A stretch of DNA of 64,000 nucleotides from Geminocystis herdmanii PCC 6308 (GTDB lineage Bacteria; Cyanobacteriota; Cyanobacteriia; Cyanobacteriales; Cyanobacteriaceae). A model generated the notes under the pieces. It had not been told where the DNA came from. It was given only the letters and a program-made list of their open reading frames with translations, and did no database searches. This document shows positions 42,926 to 51,853 of the stretch, one piece after another (the stretch's first letter is position 1; the number at the start of each line of letters is the position of its first letter). The stretch is taken from positions 1,642,230 through 1,706,229 of the forward strand of contig NZ_CM001775.1 of NCBI RefSeq assembly GCF_000332235.1, read 5' to 3'. Position numbers and translations under genes: made by a program.

Positions 42926-44113
42926 TCAATTCTCAATTTTAAGCTGTTCTTTGGCATTTTCAAAAGCATTTTTCATTACCTGTTTTATCTTCTCTGGATT
43001 GGGTTTTTTACCCCCAATAATGTCTCCAAAATAGGCACAAGCGCCCTCTCCAAGCCCCCATGTATAGGTAGCCGCCCAACTTGCCGCTACCACTGAACCA
43101 AATCCGGGTACAAATTTAATTAATTCTCTACCGATGGCTTGGGCTAAAAATCCTCCTGCGATCGCACTTATAATTCCTCCTGCTTGAGAGGCCGTGATAG
43201 TTTGTCCGTAAAGTTGTCCTAACATCCCTACCATTGTCACTTCTAAGGCGGTTAAAACGGGCATGGTGGCAAAGGGTAAAGGTACTGCGGACACAGTACC
43301 AGCCATGATACAAAAGGCTAAAATATAGCGTCTCGCCACGTCTTTATATAAATTTCCTAACTCAGAATTGACGGTTTCATCTAATAGTTGATGAATGGTT
43401 TTTGCTTCGGCAGATGGTAATAATTCGGCGAGGGAATCTCGGAGGTTTTCTAAACCATAAAACACAGGATTAAAACCATCTTCTTCTAAGGTAAAATCAA
43501 TTAAAATTGCTCGATCGAACAGTCCTTTAAATGTATTTTTTATTTCTTCAAAAGCCCGATTAATTTCGGCAAAATCTGGCGGATAATTAGGATGTTGAGT
43601 TAAAGTTAAATCTGGATAAAGTTCATGGAGAGAAGTTACTACTAATAAACAGGGAATTTGAGGATATTTTTTTCTTAAATTTTGAGCAATAATTTTTAAA
43701 CTATCGGTAGCAAAATCAGTTATTTTAATCGTCAAAATTAAGATTCTAGCTCGTTTAGTTTCTATGTCTAATTCAGTGGTTAATTCTTGGATAATTTGCT
43801 CTGTATTTTTATTAACATCTCCTAAACCTACGGTATCAGTAAAAATCAGTAATGGCAATTCTTCTGAGGGATAAGCATAACGTTTTGTGAATTGAGTATG
43901 AGGGCGAAAACCTTGTCCTATAATATCAGAACCAACCCCTGTTAATCCTCGCACGATCGAACTTTTTCCTGCTTGGGGTTTGCCAATTAATAAGGCTTCT
44001 GTTGTGGGTAAATTCGATCGAACTGACTCTAATAATTCAGCAATTTGTGACTCATCAACTTTGAATAAATCTAAGGTTTTTTGAGCGGTATTTTTAATAG
44101 ATGGAAATTTCAT
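42926..44113 (-). CDS. GTPase with C-terminal DUF697 membrane domain
   Basis: A 395-residue protein. The N-terminal half is an Era/dynamin-like GTPase: G1 GKPQAGKSSI at 44-53, G3 DTVGLGD at 93-99, and a long G5 region. The C-terminal half (about 255-375) is DUF697-like with two hydrophobic helical pairs (FCIMAGTVSAVPLPFATMPV, AGGIISAIAGGFLAQAIG, GFGSVVAASWAATYTWG). Such proteins are membrane-associated GTPases of uncertain function, frequent in cyanobacteria. The gene has no co-directional neighbour within 140 bp. Confidence in the fold is high, function low. Confidence 0.85.
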   Translation of the reverse strand: MKFPSIKNTAQKTLDLFKVDESQIAELLESVRSNLPTTEALLIGKPQAGKSSIVRGLTGVGSDIIGQGFRPHTQFTKRYAYPSEELPLLIFTDTVGLGDVNKNTEQIIQELTTELDIETKRARILILTIKITDFATDSLKIIAQNLRKKYPQIPCLLVVTSLHELYPDLTLTQHPNYPPDFAEINRAFEEIKNTFKGLFDRAILIDFTLEEDGFNPVFYGLENLRDSLAELLPSAEAKTIHQLLDETVNSELGNLYKDVARRYILAFCIMAGTVSAVPLPFATMPVLTALEVTMVGMLGQLYGQTITASQAGGIISAIAGGFLAQAIGRELIKFVPGFGSVVAASWAATYTWGLGEGACAYFGDIIGGKKPNPEKIKQVMKNAFENAKEQLKIEN

Positions 44114-44117
44114 AATT

Positions 44118-44143
44118 AATTGAGAATTGAGAATTGAGAATTA
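44118..44143. repeat. Short heptamer repeat, GAGAATT type
   Basis: Three copies of GAGAATT stand just upstream of the DUF697 GTPase start. Confidence 0.7.
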
Positions 44144-44214
44144 GAAATGATGAATGAATAATTAAATCTTCTTTAGAGTTTTTGAGTTCAATTTATTGAA
44201 CGAGATTATAATAG

Positions 44215-44234
44215 CCGTGTAATAAATTACACGG
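44215..44234 (-). terminator. CCGTGTAAT/ATTACACGG hairpin after rnhB
   Basis: A 9-bp perfect stem with an AA loop, 22 bp beyond the rnhB stop on the minus strand. The inner AAT..ATT core matches the dispersed palindromes at 23095, 47083 and 57742. Confidence 0.55.
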
Positions 44235-44255
44235 TGGGTGATTAATTAATTACTC

Positions 44256-44894
44256 TTAATTTTTACCTATTTGACAGGGAGAAAAAGAAAGACGATGTAA
44301 GGGAGTTACCCCATATTTTTGTATCGCTAATAAATGTTTTTTTGTGCCATATCCTTTATTATTTTTCCAGTCATATTCAGGATATTGATTATCATAAAAG
44401 ATCATTTTTTGATCTCGATCGACCTTAGCTAATATACTAGCACTAGCAATGATACTCGATCGAGCATCCCCTTTCACCAGACTAACTTGAGCATAAGGCA
44501 AATTAGGTACAGAAAACTTACCATCGATTAAACACAGAGAAGGAGACACCGATAAACCTTTGATAGCCTGACTCATAGCCAACAACGAAGCCTGATGGAT
44601 ATTGATAGAATCGATCGTGCTATTATCAACTTCAGCAATACACCAATCCGTTACAACCTCTTGAATTAAAGAAATCATCGCTAATCGTTGTTTTGCAGTC
44701 AACTTTTTGCTATCTTTTACCCCCATATCTTCCAACAAATAAGCCTGATTGTAGGGTAAAACCACTGCACAAGCCACCACACTACCACATAAACAACCCC
44801 TGCCAACTTCATCGACTCCTGCCACCAAAGCGCCATAATCCTCCAGATATTCCATTATCTGAAAATCTCTATCTACATTAACAGTATTATTCAT
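44256..44894 (-). CDS. rnhB: Ribonuclease HII
   Basis: A 212-residue type 2 RNase H that removes single ribonucleotides and RNA primers from DNA. The catalytic DE pair is D28/E29 in VAGVDEVGRGCLCGSV. The later acidic residue is in LIDGKFSVPN, and the GxG-type basic loop GYGTKKHLLAI with the final HRLSF motif is present. Length is typical. It lies 83 bp downstream of the TIGR03943-type gene on the same strand, so co-transcription is possible though the functions are not related. Confidence 0.96.
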   Translation of the reverse strand: MNNTVNVDRDFQIMEYLEDYGALVAGVDEVGRGCLCGSVVACAVVLPYNQAYLLEDMGVKDSKKLTAKQRLAMISLIQEVVTDWCIAEVDNSTIDSINIHQASLLAMSQAIKGLSVSPSLCLIDGKFSVPNLPYAQVSLVKGDARSSIIASASILAKVDRDQKMIFYDNQYPEYDWKNNKGYGTKKHLLAIQKYGVTPLHRLSFSPCQIGKN

Positions 44895-44933
44895 TTAAGT
44901 TTCAAGAATATAGATTTAGAGTAAGTTTGTAGT

Positions 44934-44949
44934 AAGGGTTTTAACCCTT
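44934..44949. repeat. AAGGGTT/AACCCTT palindrome
   Basis: A 16-bp palindrome preceded by GTAGT in the gap between the TIGR03943-type gene and rnhB. It belongs to the same class as the GTAGGGG palindromes and could cause partial termination. Confidence 0.55.
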
Positions 44950-44977
44950 CTTTATTTTATGATTCACTCAAGAAAAT

Positions 44978-45772
44978 TTAATAAGCATAAGGATTAGGGG
45001 GAGTAGGAATAACTTGGATATTCTGACTTTTTAACACTAATTGACGTTTTTCTCGTTGTTGAGAAGCATCAAGAGAAGGCAAAGTTTCCGTTTTCATTAC
45101 CCCTTGAATTTCTAACCAAGTATCAGGAGGATATTCTTCACGAGATTTTGGCAACTCCACAAGAATACCCACAGGATAAGCATCTACCGCGCAACAGGTA
45201 AGCACAAAACGAGACAAATATATATAGTTATCAGGTAAATTATCTAAATGCACCACAAAACCAGTAATATTCGCCTTTTGTCCAGTATAATTATCAGGCT
45301 CAGGATACGCATTAAGAGTTCTAACCCATTCTATCAGCGATCGTTTTTCTGGGGGAGTCTGATTAAGAAAAGATTGAGTTTCAACGGTAGTAGGCGGTAA
45401 AGTATCTGACACCCCTCTTTGAAGTGCCGTTTGACTGCTTAACACCGTTGGTTGGATAACTAAGCCTAAAACTGCCACCAAAATTAATAAACTACTTGCC
45501 CATCCTTTAGGCAATAAATTAGTATGTTGATTATCGTTAGCCGTATTGATATTTTGTTTGCTTTTAGACTTAATAATAATGAGAATAATTTTTACGATCG
45601 AAAGTATAAATAATAAAATACTGGTGGCAAATACTAATAAAAAATAGTTAGGATGAATCAGTAAATAAAGCTCTCCTGTTGCCCAATATTTAAACAGTAA
45701 TAATGACCAGAGAAAAATAGCTATTATATCAAAATAATTATACCAAGATTCTGTCAGTTTTAGAGTATTCAT
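44978..45772 (-). CDS. TIGR03943-type protein, partner of a YcgR/YraQ permease
   Basis: A 264-residue membrane protein. Three hydrophobic segments lie at about 12-30, 37-65 and 92-112. The rest is an extracytoplasmic domain with the family hallmark FVLTCCAVDAYPVGILVEL (paired Cys) and KANITGFVVHLDNLPDNYIY. TIGR03943 proteins are found beside the permease encoded next door; in Bacillus the pair (YcgQ/YcgR) belongs to the zinc-responsive Zur regulon. So a role in metal handling is suggested by the family, not shown here. Confidence 0.85.
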   Translation of the reverse strand: MNTLKLTESWYNYFDIIAIFLWSLLLFKYWATGELYLLIHPNYFLLVFATSILLFILSIVKIILIIIKSKSKQNINTANDNQHTNLLPKGWASSLLILVAVLGLVIQPTVLSSQTALQRGVSDTLPPTTVETQSFLNQTPPEKRSLIEWVRTLNAYPEPDNYTGQKANITGFVVHLDNLPDNYIYLSRFVLTCCAVDAYPVGILVELPKSREEYPPDTWLEIQGVMKTETLPSLDASQQREKRQLVLKSQNIQVIPTPPNPYAY

Positions 45773-45952
45773 TTCATTGAATAATTGATAATTTTATATA
45801 TAAAAATGTTAAATAATTTGATTTTATTTATGAGATTAAGATTGTCATTAATTTGCTTTTTTTTACAATAAAAATATCTCAAAATATTACTCATTGCCTA
45901 TTCTCTATTCCTTACTTTCATCAATATCAAATTATTTCCATGATTCGTATAA

Positions 45953-46990
45953 TTAATAAAAATAGCTATAAGATAAAGTAAAAATAAAAGTTAATTGAGC
46001 GACAATTGCCATTAAATAAAATATCATTCTCGGTTTAAAAATAGACAACATTAATCCCATAGCTTTTATATCAATCATAGGACCAAAAACTAAAAAAGCA
46101 ACTAAAGAAGCCGTGGTAAAAGTAGAAGCAAAAGACAGCACAAAAAATGAATCAACGGTAGAACAAATGGAAACCACCCCTGCTAAAATCATCATAGCAA
46201 TAATCGAAGTAATGGGGTCTTGTCCTAAATTTAAAATAATTTCTCTGGGTACAAAAACTTGTATAGAAGCTGCGATCGCACTCCCTAAAATTAATACTCC
46301 GCCTAACTCTCTTAACTCAACTTGCACATTATTAATAAACAAATCCCACTTCTGCCATAAAGACATTTCCGCCTTTTTTTTATCCTTATCTGTCAATAAG
46401 TTTTCATCCATTTTAATGGTTTTTCCACCACTACCCAGAATAAAACTACCACTTTGCAACAAACTATATTCTTTAACCGTTTCATTCCTCAATTTTTCAG
46501 CTTTTACCTCCTCAGCTTCCGCCATTAACGCAGTTATCCGTTTTGCCAATAAAGGTTTTAACAAAGGACGAGGGTCTCGTTGTAAACTAAAGATACAACC
46601 CATAGTAATAGCAATAATTAGGGAAAAAATTACCCTTAACCACACAATCTGAGGTTGTCCTCTAAATGCAACATAAGTTGACCACAGTACGATCGGATTA
46701 ATCGTAGGCGCAGCCAATAAAAAAGACACCGCCACCGATGTCGGTAAACCCTTGAGAAGAAATCTTCGAGCTACAGGCACATTTCCACATTCACAGACTG
46801 GGAAGAAAAAGCCAAAAATACTACCAATAACCGCCCCCAAAAAGGGATTTTTCGGTAACTTGCTAATTAAACTACTTTCATCTAAAAAGAAAATTAAACT
46901 ACTAGATAACAATACCCCCATCAAAAGAAAAGGCATTGCTTCCACCAGCAAACTGGTAAATAAAGTAAAAGCTGATTGAATTTGAGTCAT
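45953..46990 (-). CDS. Permease of the YcgR/YraQ (DUF318) family
   Basis: A 345-residue integral membrane protein with about 8-10 helices in two halves. Each half has a conserved Cys/Gly signature: FFPVCECGNVPVARRFLLKG (first) and GVVSICSTVDSFFVLSFA (second), with LAAPTINPIVLWSTY after the first. A charged cytoplasmic loop (about 150-215, rich in Glu and Lys) joins the halves. It lies upstream of the TIGR03943-type gene, 180 bp apart, and the two very probably act together as a transporter whose substrate may be a metal. Confidence 0.88.
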   Translation of the reverse strand: MTQIQSAFTLFTSLLVEAMPFLLMGVLLSSSLIFFLDESSLISKLPKNPFLGAVIGSIFGFFFPVCECGNVPVARRFLLKGLPTSVAVSFLLAAPTINPIVLWSTYVAFRGQPQIVWLRVIFSLIIAITMGCIFSLQRDPRPLLKPLLAKRITALMAEAEEVKAEKLRNETVKEYSLLQSGSFILGSGGKTIKMDENLLTDKDKKKAEMSLWQKWDLFINNVQVELRELGGVLILGSAIAASIQVFVPREIILNLGQDPITSIIAMMILAGVVSICSTVDSFFVLSFASTFTTASLVAFLVFGPMIDIKAMGLMLSIFKPRMIFYLMAIVAQLTFIFTLSYSYFY

Positions 46991-47078
46991 AGGAATAAAA
47001 TGGAGAAGTCAAAAATTAGATATTAGTAGGTATTAGGATGTTAGGGGAATAAGAATTGTTCAATCTTTACAGTATATC

Positions 47079-47110
47079 GTAGGGGCAGAATAATATTCTG
47101 CCCACCCTCA
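47079..47110. repeat. GTAGGGG-type dispersed palindrome
   Basis: GTAGGGG leads to GGGCAGAAT (47083-47091), loop AAT, ATTCTGCCC (47095-47103), then ACCC. It has the same 9-3-9 layout and loop as the copy at 57742, but CAG/CTG replaces TTG/CAA in the stem. Confidence 0.7.
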
Positions 47111-47137
47111 TCAAAAGCCTTTTTCTGCAAATCCGAA

Positions 47138-47404
47138 TTAATTTGCTTCCATAATTCTTTTTGTTTTGACATATTCTCGAAAAACTGCCGATAACTGAAA
47201 TAAGGTTTTATCTTGTTCTATTATTGTGATTAAATACCTATTTTTTAGAGAATTTAACCCGTTAATAAAATCCATTGAAGATAAATCTAAATTAGTTTTT
47301 AACTCCTGTCTTGTCATCGGCTTTTCATATTTGACAAATTCATGAATAATCTTCTTTTCTACATCACATAAACGATTAAATATATTATCTAATAAGAGAA
47401 GAAC
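47138..47404 (-). pseudogene. Remnant of an NB-ARC/WD40-type regulator (winged-helix part)
   Basis: The minus strand is open and reads RLCDVEKKIIHEFVKYEKP, MTRQELKTNLDLSSMDFING, LNSLKNRYLI, TLFQLSAVFREYVK, then a stop at 47138. This follows the pattern of the winged-helix segment found between the ATPase and WD40 repeats of cyanobacterial NB-ARC proteins (LSxLExxIMxWLA, SLxELxxDI, LExLxRRSLIE, FTLQPVVMEYVT). No ATPase or repeat part is left; the 5' side overlaps the HEPN gene. It is a decayed fragment, not a gene. Confidence 0.55.
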
Positions 47405-47415
47405 GTATTTTAAAA

Positions 47416-47832
47416 ATGATGGAAGAAGATGCTTCCTTATCCCTATTATTAGCCATCATTCATTTTGAGTGGACGGTTCGCCGTGCTATCATTGCTTTAG
47501 GTACTTCTCCTAATGTGGAAATCAGAAAGAAATTAAGGGATTGTCATGGGGCGGAGAAATATAAGGCGGTTTGGAAGGATGAAGTTTTCCCTCAAAAAAA
47601 TAAAAGACTCCCCGAAGTTGTCACAGATTGGGAAGGATTATTAAAGGCTTGGAGTTTGCGTCATCGCTTGATTCATGGGGCTTCTTCTTGCGGTAAAGAT
47701 TATGCTAAAGACAAAGTTATTTCTGCCCTTCACGCCTCAAAGGATATTCGTGATTTTGCATCATCTAACAAAGTCGATTTAGACGCTCGATTACCCGTGA
47801 AGAAAAAGAAATTAGAATTATCAGTAGATTGA
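47416..47832 (+). CDS. HEPN-domain protein (possible ribonuclease toxin)
   Basis: A 138-residue, mostly helical protein. Its Rx4-6H motif, typical of HEPN RNases, is R82-H-R-L-I-H87 in AWSLRHRLIHGA. Other parts: IIHFEWTVRRAIIALG at the start and a basic C-terminal tail (PVKKKKLELS). Without a cognate MNT nucleotidyltransferase next door, the antitoxin, if any, could be the small HicB-like gene 86 bp downstream; that pairing is a guess. A broken paralogue lies at 42098-42208 beside hicBA. The ATG follows TTTTAAAAATG without a clear ribosome site. Confidence 0.65.
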   Translation: MMEEDASLSLLLAIIHFEWTVRRAIIALGTSPNVEIRKKLRDCHGAEKYKAVWKDEVFPQKNKRLPEVVTDWEGLLKAWSLRHRLIHGASSCGKDYAKDKVISALHASKDIRDFASSNKVDLDARLPVKKKKLELSVD

Positions 47833-47918
47833 ATAGGGAAAACGAGTTATGGCGAGTATAATATAAAGAAGGAAATGATGCCAAAGACTATCAAGAAAAT
47901 GAAATTTTAAAATATAAA

Positions 47919-48122
47919 ATGATTATTCAATGGTCTGATATTGATAACTGTTACTTAGTTGGGTTTCCTGATTTTGAAGGGCAACAATGGCGCACTCATG
48001 GTGATACTTATGAGGAAGCCTTCCAAAATGGTATCGAAGTTTTAGAATTGTTAATTGAGGATTATCAACTATCAGGAGAAACTTTACCAATACCTAGTAT
48101 TTTAAAAGAAAAGGTTGCTTAA
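47919..48122 (+). CDS. HicB-like small protein
   Basis: A 67-residue protein with the HicB-type beta-alpha fold pattern: IIQWSDIDNCYLVGFPDFEG, then THGDTYEEAFQNGIEVLELLI, and SGETLPIPS. No DNA-binding tail is present and no hicA gene is adjacent, so it is an orphan. Similar orphans are frequent in cyanobacteria. It may act as antitoxin to the HEPN protein upstream or to a distant HicA. Confidence 0.8.
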   Translation: MIIQWSDIDNCYLVGFPDFEGQQWRTHGDTYEEAFQNGIEVLELLIEDYQLSGETLPIPSILKEKVA

Positions 48123-48226
48123 ATTGAAAGTAAATTACTGCTGTAGTGTTTCTAATTGTAAAAATTTGATCTCCCCTACTGCCTTAAACAAAGAGGGAAT
48201 ATTATTTTAAATTTTGGAGATGTCTA

Positions 48227-49441
48227 TTAAACAAGGAGAATTTGCACATCATCGCCGATTTCGATTAAATTTGTACCGATAGGAATTATCCCCAAGGCAT
48301 TGACTCCTTTTAAATTGACTAAGTTTCCTGAACTATGAGAACCTTGAGCAATGGTAAAGTGATAATATCCCCCGATAAGGTTAACATTTCCCCATAAATA
48401 AGTTTCTCGATTGCCGTCACTGCGTAAATGGTTATGGGTGATACCTCGCACGATCGAACAAGGGCTATAATTAATATTACCTGATAGCTTTTCCATGGCA
48501 CTTTTAAGTAAACGCCAACAAGTCACCATCGTAGAAACAGGATTCCCCGGAATACCGAAATATAACTTATCTCCGAAAGTTGCTACTGTTAAAGGCTTAC
48601 CCGGTTTCATCGCCACTTTTTTCACCCTAATATCTCCCCCCAACTTAGTTAAAACTTTATCAACATAATCATACTCTCCCACCGACACCCCTCCTGTGGA
48701 AATCACCCAATCAGCTTTTTCTAAGGCTTGAGAGATGGCATTTTCTAAAGCAGTTTCATCATCTGGAATAATTCCTAAAGGTAAGGGAATACCGCCATTT
48801 TGTTGGATAAAACTAGCTAAAAGATATTGATTCGAGTCGATAATTTGCCCTTTTTGTAAGGGTTTATCAGGGGTAATTAATTCATCCCCAGTGGATAAAA
48901 TAGCAATAATGGGCGATCGAACTACAGGAATATTTAAACATTGAGCCGTTGCCAAAATAGCTATTTCGGGAGGATTTATCTTCATTCCTGCGGATAATAA
49001 CACATCTCCAGCTTGATAAAAAGAGCCTTTTTGTCTCACAAAATCTTGCAAAATTGTTGACGAAAAAATCAACACATTTTCCCCTTGTCGTTGTGTATTC
49101 TCCTGAATTATTATGGTATCAGCACCATCAGGCAACATTCCTCCCGTAAAAATTCTAGCGGTTTCCCCTTCCTGAATCTTTTTTTGAGGGCAATAACCAG
49201 CGGGGATTTCTTCCACTATCTTTAAACTTACAGGATTTTTTTTACTTGCCATCGACACATCTTTATATTTGACAGCATAACCATCCATCGCCGAATTATC
49301 CCAATAAGGAAAATCCAAGCCAGAAGTAATATTTTCCCCTAGAATACGATGGGTAACTTGATGAAGGGTTACTACTTCTTTTTCTTGTAGCGGTTTAACT
49401 AAATCGAGAATAATTTTTTCTACTTCCGTAACAGTCAGCAT
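48227..49441 (-). CDS. moeA: Molybdopterin molybdenumtransferase
   Basis: A 404-residue enzyme that inserts molybdate into adenylated molybdopterin to give Moco (needed, for example, by nitrate reductase). Visible parts: DFPYWDNSAMDGYAVKY (substrate loop), RIFTGGMLPDGADTIIIQEN, AILSTGDELI, VISTGGVSVGEYDYVDKVL and FGIPGNPVSTMVTCWRLL. Length and domain order fit MoeA. It stands alone; other Moco genes are not in the window. Confidence 0.95.
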   Translation of the reverse strand: MLTVTEVEKIILDLVKPLQEKEVVTLHQVTHRILGENITSGLDFPYWDNSAMDGYAVKYKDVSMASKKNPVSLKIVEEIPAGYCPQKKIQEGETARIFTGGMLPDGADTIIIQENTQRQGENVLIFSSTILQDFVRQKGSFYQAGDVLLSAGMKINPPEIAILATAQCLNIPVVRSPIIAILSTGDELITPDKPLQKGQIIDSNQYLLASFIQQNGGIPLPLGIIPDDETALENAISQALEKADWVISTGGVSVGEYDYVDKVLTKLGGDIRVKKVAMKPGKPLTVATFGDKLYFGIPGNPVSTMVTCWRLLKSAMEKLSGNINYSPCSIVRGITHNHLRSDGNRETYLWGNVNLIGGYYHFTIAQGSHSSGNLVNLKGVNALGIIPIGTNLIEIGDDVQILLV

Positions 49442-49611
49442 ATATCCATTAATTGAACAATGCCCATTATTATAGGTCGATCGAGCTATTAATCACAAAA
49501 TTGATTATTCTGTAATTAATAAATAATAAAAATATCAAATAGTGAAATATCATATAAAAATAATCGCAACCATTTCTGAATTAGAATCTTTAGGAGAAGT
49601 CTTATTCGACT

Positions 49612-51288
49612 ATGAAGCAAAAATCTCAAAATACGGCAATCTATTATAAACCTGATGGATACACCACTCAAGGAAAAAGACTATTAGGCAGACAGTCGGC
49701 AGGAGAAAGTTTTTTAAAAGCCTATATTCAATCTTCTCCAAAAGATATTCTTTATTGTCATAGTGATAATTATGAGGAATTTTGTCATTTTCAGCAAACT
49801 ACAACCCCTTGGTTAAAAAATTCTGTTAATTTTGACTTCATTTCTACTACTGAATCTTATCAATTAGCTAAGGTTGGTAATCTTTATATTCCCAGTCCTA
49901 ACATATCACAGTTTGCATGGTCAAGAAGATTTTATGACCAAAGAAGTTATAGTATTTGTGGAGTTACCCATACGATCACATCTAAAGAAGCTATTAGTAG
50001 TATAAGCAACCTAATCACCGCACCAATACAACCTTGGGATGCTTTAATTTGTACATCTAATGCCGTTAAAATTGCCGTTGATAAAATACTTCATGATTGG
50101 GGAGAATATTTAGCACAAAGATTAAACTGTAAAATAGATGTAGAATTAAAGTTACCTGTTATTCCATTAGGAGTTGAATCAGAAAAATTTGAGTATAATT
50201 CTGATTTTAGAAACACCATTAGGCAAAGACTGAATATAACAGAAGAAGATATAGTTATTTTATTTCTTGGTCGTCTAGTATTTTACGCTAAAGCTCATCC
50301 TGTGCCAATGTATTTAGCCATAGAAAAAGCTGTCAAAAAAATTAACCATCAAGGAAAAATTTACCTAATCCAATGCGGTTGGTTTGAAGATGAAAAAGAA
50401 GAAAAAACCTTTAAGGAAAGTGCTAAACAATTTGCCCCTTCTATTAACCATATATTTTTAAACGGAAAAAATCAAGAAATTCGTCAAAAAATTTGGTCTT
50501 CTGCGGATATATTTATTTCTTTAGTTGATAATATTCAAGAAACTTTTGGATTAACCCCCATTGAAGCCATGGCGGCAGGTTTACCCGTAATAGTTTCTGA
50601 TTGGAATGGGTATCAAGAATCTATTCGTCATGACATTGATGGTTTTCGCATTTCTACGGTTATACCTGAGAAAAATAATGCTTTCGATTTAGCTAGTTAT
50701 TATCATTCTGATTCGATTAATTATAGTCGTTATATTGCACAGGCTTGTTTTGCAACCATGGTTAATATTGATGAATGTACCACTGCTTTAGTTAAATTAA
50801 TAGATAATCCTGATTTGAGAAAAAAAATGGGTGAAAATGGGAAACAAAGAGTTAAGGATATTTATGATTGGCAAAATGTGATTAAATCTTATCAACAATT
50901 ATGGGAAGAATTAGCCGAAATTAGAAACATAAAAGCAATGTCTGTACCCGTAAAAAAAGGTACTCCTTTTCATCCTTTATGTGATGATCCTTTTAATTTA
51001 TTTAGCCATTATAGTACCCATCATCTTCATCCAGAAACTAACCTACAATTAAGCCTGATGGCTAATGATATATCTTTACAAAAAATTCGCAGTATTTGGG
51101 CGACAAATTTTGGAGCAAATTCTCGTTTATCTAATGATATTATCGATCGAATTATTGCTGATTTAAGCATTAATAAAACTCTCAAAGTTGCTTATTTTAT
51201 AGAAGTTTATGGAGCTGAAAATACTCCCCTATTAATAAGAACTTTAATGTATTTACTTAAATTTGATATTCTAATGATAAGTCATTAA
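49612..51288 (+). CDS. GT4-type glycosyltransferase
   Basis: A 558-residue GT-B fold enzyme. The N terminus has YTTQGKRLLGRQSAGESFLK, the C-terminal donor site VILFLGRLVFYAKAHP and the key segment IFISLVDNIQETFGLTPIEAMAAGLPVIVSDWNGYQE, which includes the GT4 EX7E region. An additional C-terminal part of about 120 residues (from about 440) follows the fold, with no motif I know. The product, perhaps a surface polysaccharide, is unknown. Neighbours are unrelated. Confidence 0.85.
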   Translation: MKQKSQNTAIYYKPDGYTTQGKRLLGRQSAGESFLKAYIQSSPKDILYCHSDNYEEFCHFQQTTTPWLKNSVNFDFISTTESYQLAKVGNLYIPSPNISQFAWSRRFYDQRSYSICGVTHTITSKEAISSISNLITAPIQPWDALICTSNAVKIAVDKILHDWGEYLAQRLNCKIDVELKLPVIPLGVESEKFEYNSDFRNTIRQRLNITEEDIVILFLGRLVFYAKAHPVPMYLAIEKAVKKINHQGKIYLIQCGWFEDEKEEKTFKESAKQFAPSINHIFLNGKNQEIRQKIWSSADIFISLVDNIQETFGLTPIEAMAAGLPVIVSDWNGYQESIRHDIDGFRISTVIPEKNNAFDLASYYHSDSINYSRYIAQACFATMVNIDECTTALVKLIDNPDLRKKMGENGKQRVKDIYDWQNVIKSYQQLWEELAEIRNIKAMSVPVKKGTPFHPLCDDPFNLFSHYSTHHLHPETNLQLSLMANDISLQKIRSIWATNFGANSRLSNDIIDRIIADLSINKTLKVAYFIEVYGAENTPLLIRTLMYLLKFDILMISH

Positions 51289-51301
51289 AAATTCTTACAA
51301 A

Positions 51302-51550
51302 TTATTCTTGTTCATCTTTTACTACTAAAGGAGTGCGATCGCAATTCCACGCCCACCATACTTGATCACACTCACACATATAAAACTCTTGCCATTTTCT
51401 GGTATAATCTTCCATCATCACGGGAGAATAACGATTAAGCCATACTTTTTTCGCTTGACGAGAATCACCATGACAACGAGGACAATTAAATGATAAAGCA
51501 TGAGTAGCAGTTTTTGTCCATTCAGGAGCAACACGAGCAAAGGCTTCCAT
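51302..51550 (-). CDS. Small zinc-finger-like protein, 82 residues
   Basis: An 82-residue protein with two Cys clusters: FNCPRCHGDSRQAKKVWLNR (CPRC) and FYMCECDQVWWAWNCDRTPL (CECD plus Cys). Four or more Cys in CxxC-type pairs suggest a zinc ribbon. It looks like a conserved cyanobacterial protein of unknown function. It lies convergent with the glycosyltransferase, ending 13 bp from its stop. Confidence 0.65.
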   Translation of the reverse strand: MEAFARVAPEWTKTATHALSFNCPRCHGDSRQAKKVWLNRYSPVMMEDYTRKWQEFYMCECDQVWWAWNCDRTPLVVKDEQE

Positions 51551-51793
51551 ATCGAATAAAATATGATAAAAAATGATCCCTAATTATACGCTAATATACA
51601 TCTACACATAATTGTATTTAAAAAAACTAACTGATTTTCTTTTTCTTCTCCTCTTATCGATTGATATAATTAAGACGAAAAATTAATCTAATTTAAAACT
51701 ACTAATTTTTTAATAAAAAAACTTAAATTAACTATAGCCAAAAATTCTTAAAACAAATTTAATCATTTCTTAACTTAAAAATTTCATAAATAG

Positions 51794-51823
51794 TTGAATT
51801 TTTTTAAAACTTGATGCTAGACT
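51794..51823 (+). promoter_or_regulatory. Possible sigma-70-type promoter of the phosphoketolase gene
   Basis: TTGAAT (51794-51799) and TAGACT (51818-51823) are separated by 18 bp, 30 bp ahead of the ATG. The whole 303 bp gap (51551-51853) is AT-rich; an EcoRV-like AATTAAGACG and long T/A runs are seen, but nothing more specific. Confidence 0.35.
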
Positions 51824-51853
51824 GATAGCAAAATTTGAAGATTAATCAAGATT

